14,399 nt of DNA from Collinsella sp. GTDB taxonomy: Bacteria; Actinomycetota; Coriobacteriia; Coriobacteriales; Coriobacteriaceae. A program made the translations under genes and the position numbers. The stretch is taken from NCBI GenBank assembly GCA_022720335.1, contig JAIHVJ010000070.1, positions 1 to 14,399 on the forward strand, written 5' to 3'. The notes below the pieces were generated by a model. The model did no database searches, was not told where the DNA came from, and saw only the letters and a program-made list of their open reading frames with translations. Positions 12,065-14,399 of the stretch are shown piece after piece. How positions within the stretch are numbered: position 1 is the first letter of the stretch; each line of letters opens with the position of its first letter.

Positions 12065-12403
12065 ATGGCCAACAAGAAGAACAAGAAGAAGGCTCAGCAG
12101 CCGGCACCTGCCAACAAAGCTGCCGCCAACTCCAAGGTTGAGGCCAAGAAGGCCGTTGCCAAGAAGAACGAGAAGGCTGCGAAGTCCAAGAAGAACGAGA
12201 AGCCTGGTTTCTTCGCCCGCACCAAGAAGTATTTCGCTTCGGTCAAGTCCGAGATGAAGCGTGTCACGTGGCCCGATAAGAAGGAGCTCGTGAACTACTC
12301 GGTTGTTGTTTGCGCTTCTCTGATCGTCGTCGGCGTCGTCATCGCTCTGCTCGATGCTGGCTTTGGCGAGGCTCTTGCTCTGTTCTCTGGATTGAGGGGC
12401 TAA
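12065..12403 (+). CDS. secE: preprotein translocase subunit SecE
   Basis: This single-span inner-membrane subunit clamps SecY in the Sec translocon. The first 55 or so residues are a Lys/Ala-rich cytosolic leader (NKKNKKKAQQPAPANKAA and similar). Then comes the SecE core: an amphipathic helix ending in KSEMKRVTWPDKKEL (about 60-80) and one membrane segment (YSVVVCASLIVVGVVIALL, about 83-101). The long leader resembles that of other high-GC Gram-positives; Bacillus SecE has about 60 residues. GGAGGT lies seven bases upstream of the ATG at 12065. nusG starts three bases after the stop, the near-universal secE-nusG pairing. Confidence 0.95.
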   Translation: MANKKNKKKAQQPAPANKAAANSKVEAKKAVAKKNEKAAKSKKNEKPGFFARTKKYFASVKSEMKRVTWPDKKELVNYSVVVCASLIVVGVVIALLDAGFGEALALFSGLRG

Positions 12404-12406
12404 ACC

Positions 12407-12943
12407 ATGTCTAAGCGTTGGTACGTCGTTCACACTTACTCTGGATACGAGAACCGCGTTAAGTCCGATCTCGAGCATCGCATCGAGACTATGGGCATGC
12501 AGGACCGTATCTTTGATATCGAGATTCCTATGGAGCGCGTCACCGAGATTAAAGAGGGTGGCAAGCGTGAGACCAAGGATTCCAAGATCTTCCCGGGTTA
12601 TGTCCTGGTCCGCATGGAGATGGATGACGATGCTTGGACGTGTGTTCGTAACACGCCTGGCGTCACCGGTTTCCTAGGCGGCAACGGCAAGCCCGCTCCG
12701 CTTTCCCGCGACGAGTACAACAAGATGACTCGTCGTCCCGGTAAGGGCGATTCGCCCAAGCGCACCTCGGTTGATATTGAGGTCGGTACGTCCGTCCGCG
12801 TCACCGATGGCCCGCTTACCGACTTTGATGGCAAGGTCTCCGAGGTTAACACCGAGGCTGGCAAGCTCAAGGTCACGCTGATGATCTTTGGCCGCGAGAC
12901 GCCGGTCGAGCTCGACTTTAACCAGGTCGCTGTCATCGCTTAA
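12407..12943 (+). CDS. nusG: transcription termination/antitermination factor NusG
   Basis: NusG binds RNA polymerase and links it to Rho or the ribosome. The 178 residues give the normal two-domain form: an NGN domain from RWYVVHTYSGYENRVKSDL to about residue 110, including KIFPGYVLVRMEMDD, and a C-terminal KOW domain (VTDGPLTDFDGKVSEVN, about 131-147). The start follows GAGGGG at the secE 3' end and is consistent with the conserved MSKRWYVVHTYSG opening. The gene ends the rpmG-trnW-secE-nusG unit, with L11 120 bp downstream. Confidence 0.97.
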   Translation: MSKRWYVVHTYSGYENRVKSDLEHRIETMGMQDRIFDIEIPMERVTEIKEGGKRETKDSKIFPGYVLVRMEMDDDAWTCVRNTPGVTGFLGGNGKPAPLSRDEYNKMTRRPGKGDSPKRTSVDIEVGTSVRVTDGPLTDFDGKVSEVNTEAGKLKVTLMIFGRETPVELDFNQVAVIA

Positions 12944-13063
12944 GTTTTCGTCCGTTCGCGCGAGCGTGCTTCTTCTGTGACTGCTCATCTCAGGAGTGCT
13001 TCTAACACGTGCGTGCTTACGATATAGCAAGTACTTCACACTCGTGATTCGAAAGGAATGACC

Positions 13064-13492
13064 ATGGCTGAGAAGAAGGTTGCCAACGTCATTAAGCTCC
13101 AGATTCCTGCTGGTGCAGCAAACCCCGCTCCTCCCGTCGGCCCCGCCCTGGGCGCTGCTGGCGTGAACATCATGCAGTTCTGCCAGGCCTTTAACGCCGA
13201 GACGCAGGACAAGAAGGGTGACATCATCCCCGTTGAGATCTCTGTCTACGAGGACAAGTCCTTCTCCTTCATCACCAAGACCCCGCCGGCGGCTCACCTT
13301 ATCAAGAAGGAGCTGAACCTCAAGTCTGGTTCCGCTAAGCCCCAGGCTGACAAGGTTGGTCAGCTCTCCCAGGAGCAGCTCACCAAGATCGCCGAGATCA
13401 AGATGCCGGACCTCAATGCCAACGACATTGACGCCGCCAAGAAGATCATCGCCGGTACCGCCCGTTCCATGGGCGTCACCATCGCTGAGTAG
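13064..13492 (+). CDS. rplK: 50S ribosomal protein L11
   Basis: L11 binds the GTPase-associated region of 23S rRNA and activates (p)ppGpp synthesis by RelA. The 142 residues match the family. The N-terminal domain includes PPVGPALGAAGVNIMQFC, and the C-terminal rRNA-binding domain ends with AGTARSMGVTIAE. The ATG at 13064 is chosen because AAAGGA (13052-13057) lies six bases upstream, and MAEKKV is a normal L11 start; an ATG at 13058 would abut that site. The upstream 12944-13063 gap contains GTGCTTCT twice (12966 and 12996) but no promoter I can defend. Confidence 0.98.
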   Translation: MAEKKVANVIKLQIPAGAANPAPPVGPALGAAGVNIMQFCQAFNAETQDKKGDIIPVEISVYEDKSFSFITKTPPAAHLIKKELNLKSGSAKPQADKVGQLSQEQLTKIAEIKMPDLNANDIDAAKKIIAGTARSMGVTIAE

Positions 13493-13566
13493 CGATTTCT
13501 TATGGTAACGGCGGGTGCTCCGACCGGGGCGCCCGTTAAATGTGTGCAATAGGGCACACGATACGA

Positions 13567-13596
13567 TGTGGGAGGGCTCACGCCCGTTTAACCACA
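13567..13596 (+). promoter_or_regulatory. probable L1-binding autoregulatory RNA before rplA
   Basis: The mRNA would fold as UGUGG (13567-13571) with CCACA (13592-13596) and GGGC (13574-13577) with GCCC (13582-13585), separated by a lopsided internal loop GA / GUUUAA. The GUGGGAGG...CCAC layout recalls the L1 site of 23S rRNA (helices 76-77), and L1 is known to repress its own mRNA in many bacteria. Its last base abuts the rplA ribosome site AGGAGG. Two more hairpins lie upstream (13512-13535 region and GTGTGC/GCACAC at 13541-13558). Confidence 0.6.
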
Positions 13597-13609
13597 GGAG
13601 GTAATGCAC

Positions 13610-14317
13610 ATGGCTAAGCATGGTAAGAGCTATAACGCCGCTGCCGAGAAGATCGACCGCGCCACGCTCTACACCCCCCTTCAGGCTGCCAAGCTCATCA
13701 AGGAGCTCGACACTGCAAAGTTCGACGAGACCGTCGAGGCTCACTTCCGTCTGGGCATCGATACTCGTAAGGCTGACCAGAACATCCGTGGTTCCATCTC
13801 CCTGCCCCACGGCACCGGCAAGACCGTTCGTGTTGCCGTCTTCGCCGAGGGCGAGAAGGCCCGTGAGGCTGAGGCTGCCGGCGCCGACATCATCGGTTCC
13901 GACGAGCTCGTCGCCCAGATTCAGAAGGGCGAGATCAACTTCGACGCCGCTATCGCTACGCCGAACATGATGGCCAAGGTTGGCCGCATCGGTAAGATCC
14001 TTGGTCCCCGTGGCCTCATGCCGAACCCCAAGCTCGGCACCGTGACCATGGACGTCGCCAAGATGGTCTCCGAGCTCAAGGCTGGCCGCGTTGAGTACCG
14101 CGCCGACCGCTACGGCATCTGCCACGTGCCCCTGGGCAAGAAGTCCTTCTCTGAGCAGCAGCTCGTCGAGAACTACGCTGCCCTGTACACCGAGATTCTG
14201 CGCGTCAAGCCCTCTTCTGCTAAGGGCAAGTACGTCAAGTCCATCTCCGTGTCTTCCACCATGGGCCCTGGCGTCAAGGTCGATCCCGCTGTCCAGCGTG
14301 ACTTCCTGGCTGAGTAA
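13610..14317 (+). CDS. rplA: 50S ribosomal protein L1
   Basis: L1 forms the ribosomal L1 stalk that guides deacylated tRNA out of the E site, and it is commonly a translational repressor of its own operon. The 235 residues are full length for the bacterial two-domain protein. The signature KILGPRGLMPNPKLGTVT lies near residues 124-141, and the C-terminal SISVSSTMGPGVKVD block is typical. The ATG at 13610 is preferred because AGGAGG (13596-13601) lies eight bases upstream; the ATG at 13604 is only two bases from it. The gene pairs with rplK and is closed by a strong terminator, so the next ribosomal genes (rplJ-rplL in most bacteria) are not joined to it through this end. Confidence 0.98.
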   Translation: MAKHGKSYNAAAEKIDRATLYTPLQAAKLIKELDTAKFDETVEAHFRLGIDTRKADQNIRGSISLPHGTGKTVRVAVFAEGEKAREAEAAGADIIGSDELVAQIQKGEINFDAAIATPNMMAKVGRIGKILGPRGLMPNPKLGTVTMDVAKMVSELKAGRVEYRADRYGICHVPLGKKSFSEQQLVENYAALYTEILRVKPSSAKGKYVKSISVSSTMGPGVKVDPAVQRDFLAE

Positions 14318-14355
14318 CTGCTAGTTACTGCCTGAGTACAGCAAGCATTGCTAAA

Positions 14356-14392
14356 GAAACCCGGTTCTGCCTTGTGCAGGACCGGGTTTCTT
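14356..14392 (+). terminator. rho-independent terminator of rplK-rplA
   Basis: Bases 14356-14370 pair with 14376-14390 (one G-T pair) around the loop CTTGT, with AAACCCGG opposite CCGGGTTT and a short T-rich tail. It has the same ACCCGG/CCGGGT stem core as the tuf terminator. Confidence 0.9.
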
Positions 14393-14399
14393 GCTATCG

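Noticed and set aside
12674..14125. Minus-strand open frame of 483 codons opposite nusG, rplK and rplA
   Set aside because: It spans three known genes and their spacers in antisense, with no family resemblance.

Overview
The window looks like a high-GC chromosome segment from a gut actinomycete of class Coriobacteriia, probably Collinsella or a close relative. This is inferred from base composition, codon style and gene order, not from a database match. The backbone order ispF-cysS-rlmB-rae1(yacP) ... tuf-rpmG-trnW-secE-nusG-rplK-rplA resembles the Bacillus subtilis order ispF-gltX-cysE-cysS-mrnC-rlmB-rae1-sigH-rpmG-secE-nusG-rplK-rplA. No mrnC or sigH is present at the expected places.

Region 1 (1-3841, + strand) holds isoprenoid precursor synthesis (ispF), cysteinyl-tRNA synthetase, a 23S rRNA 2'-O-methyltransferase and a NYN/Rae1-type RNase. 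The genes are tightly spaced except for 255 bp between cysS and rlmB. That gap is filled almost exactly by two adjacent, similarly built giant hairpins of about 100 nt each.

Region 2 (3842-9935) is accessory and visibly lower in GC. It holds a leftward gene fusing a MerR/excisionase-type helix-turn-helix to a HipA-like kinase, preceded by a 28-bp inverted repeat. Next come tRNA-Thr(UGU), a 454-bp gene-free stretch with two matched 47-bp palindromic elements, and a leftward PTS EIIBC plus GH1 6-phospho-beta-glycosidase operon. A divergent RpiR-family regulator and about 400 bp of mostly non-coding DNA follow.

Region 3 (9936-14399, + strand) is translational machinery: tRNA-Tyr, tRNA-Thr(GGU), tRNA-Met, EF-Tu, L33, tRNA-Trp, SecE, NusG, L11 and L1. 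A TTGACA/TATTAT promoter precedes the tRNAs. Strong terminators follow tuf and rplA, and a probable L1-binding RNA sits just before rplA. The order tRNA-Thr(UGU)/tRNA-Tyr/tRNA-Thr(GGU)/tuf/secE/nusG/rplK/rplA recalls E. coli thrU-tyrU-glyT-thrT-tufB-secE-nusG-rplK-rplA, which suggests the sugar operon split an old tRNA cluster.

No complete new defence or metabolic system is visible. The most unusual signals are non-coding: the twin hairpins at 1991-2198, the paired 47-bp elements at 5300-5426, the palindrome over the HipA-like kinase promoter, and alternative hairpins between tuf and rpmG.
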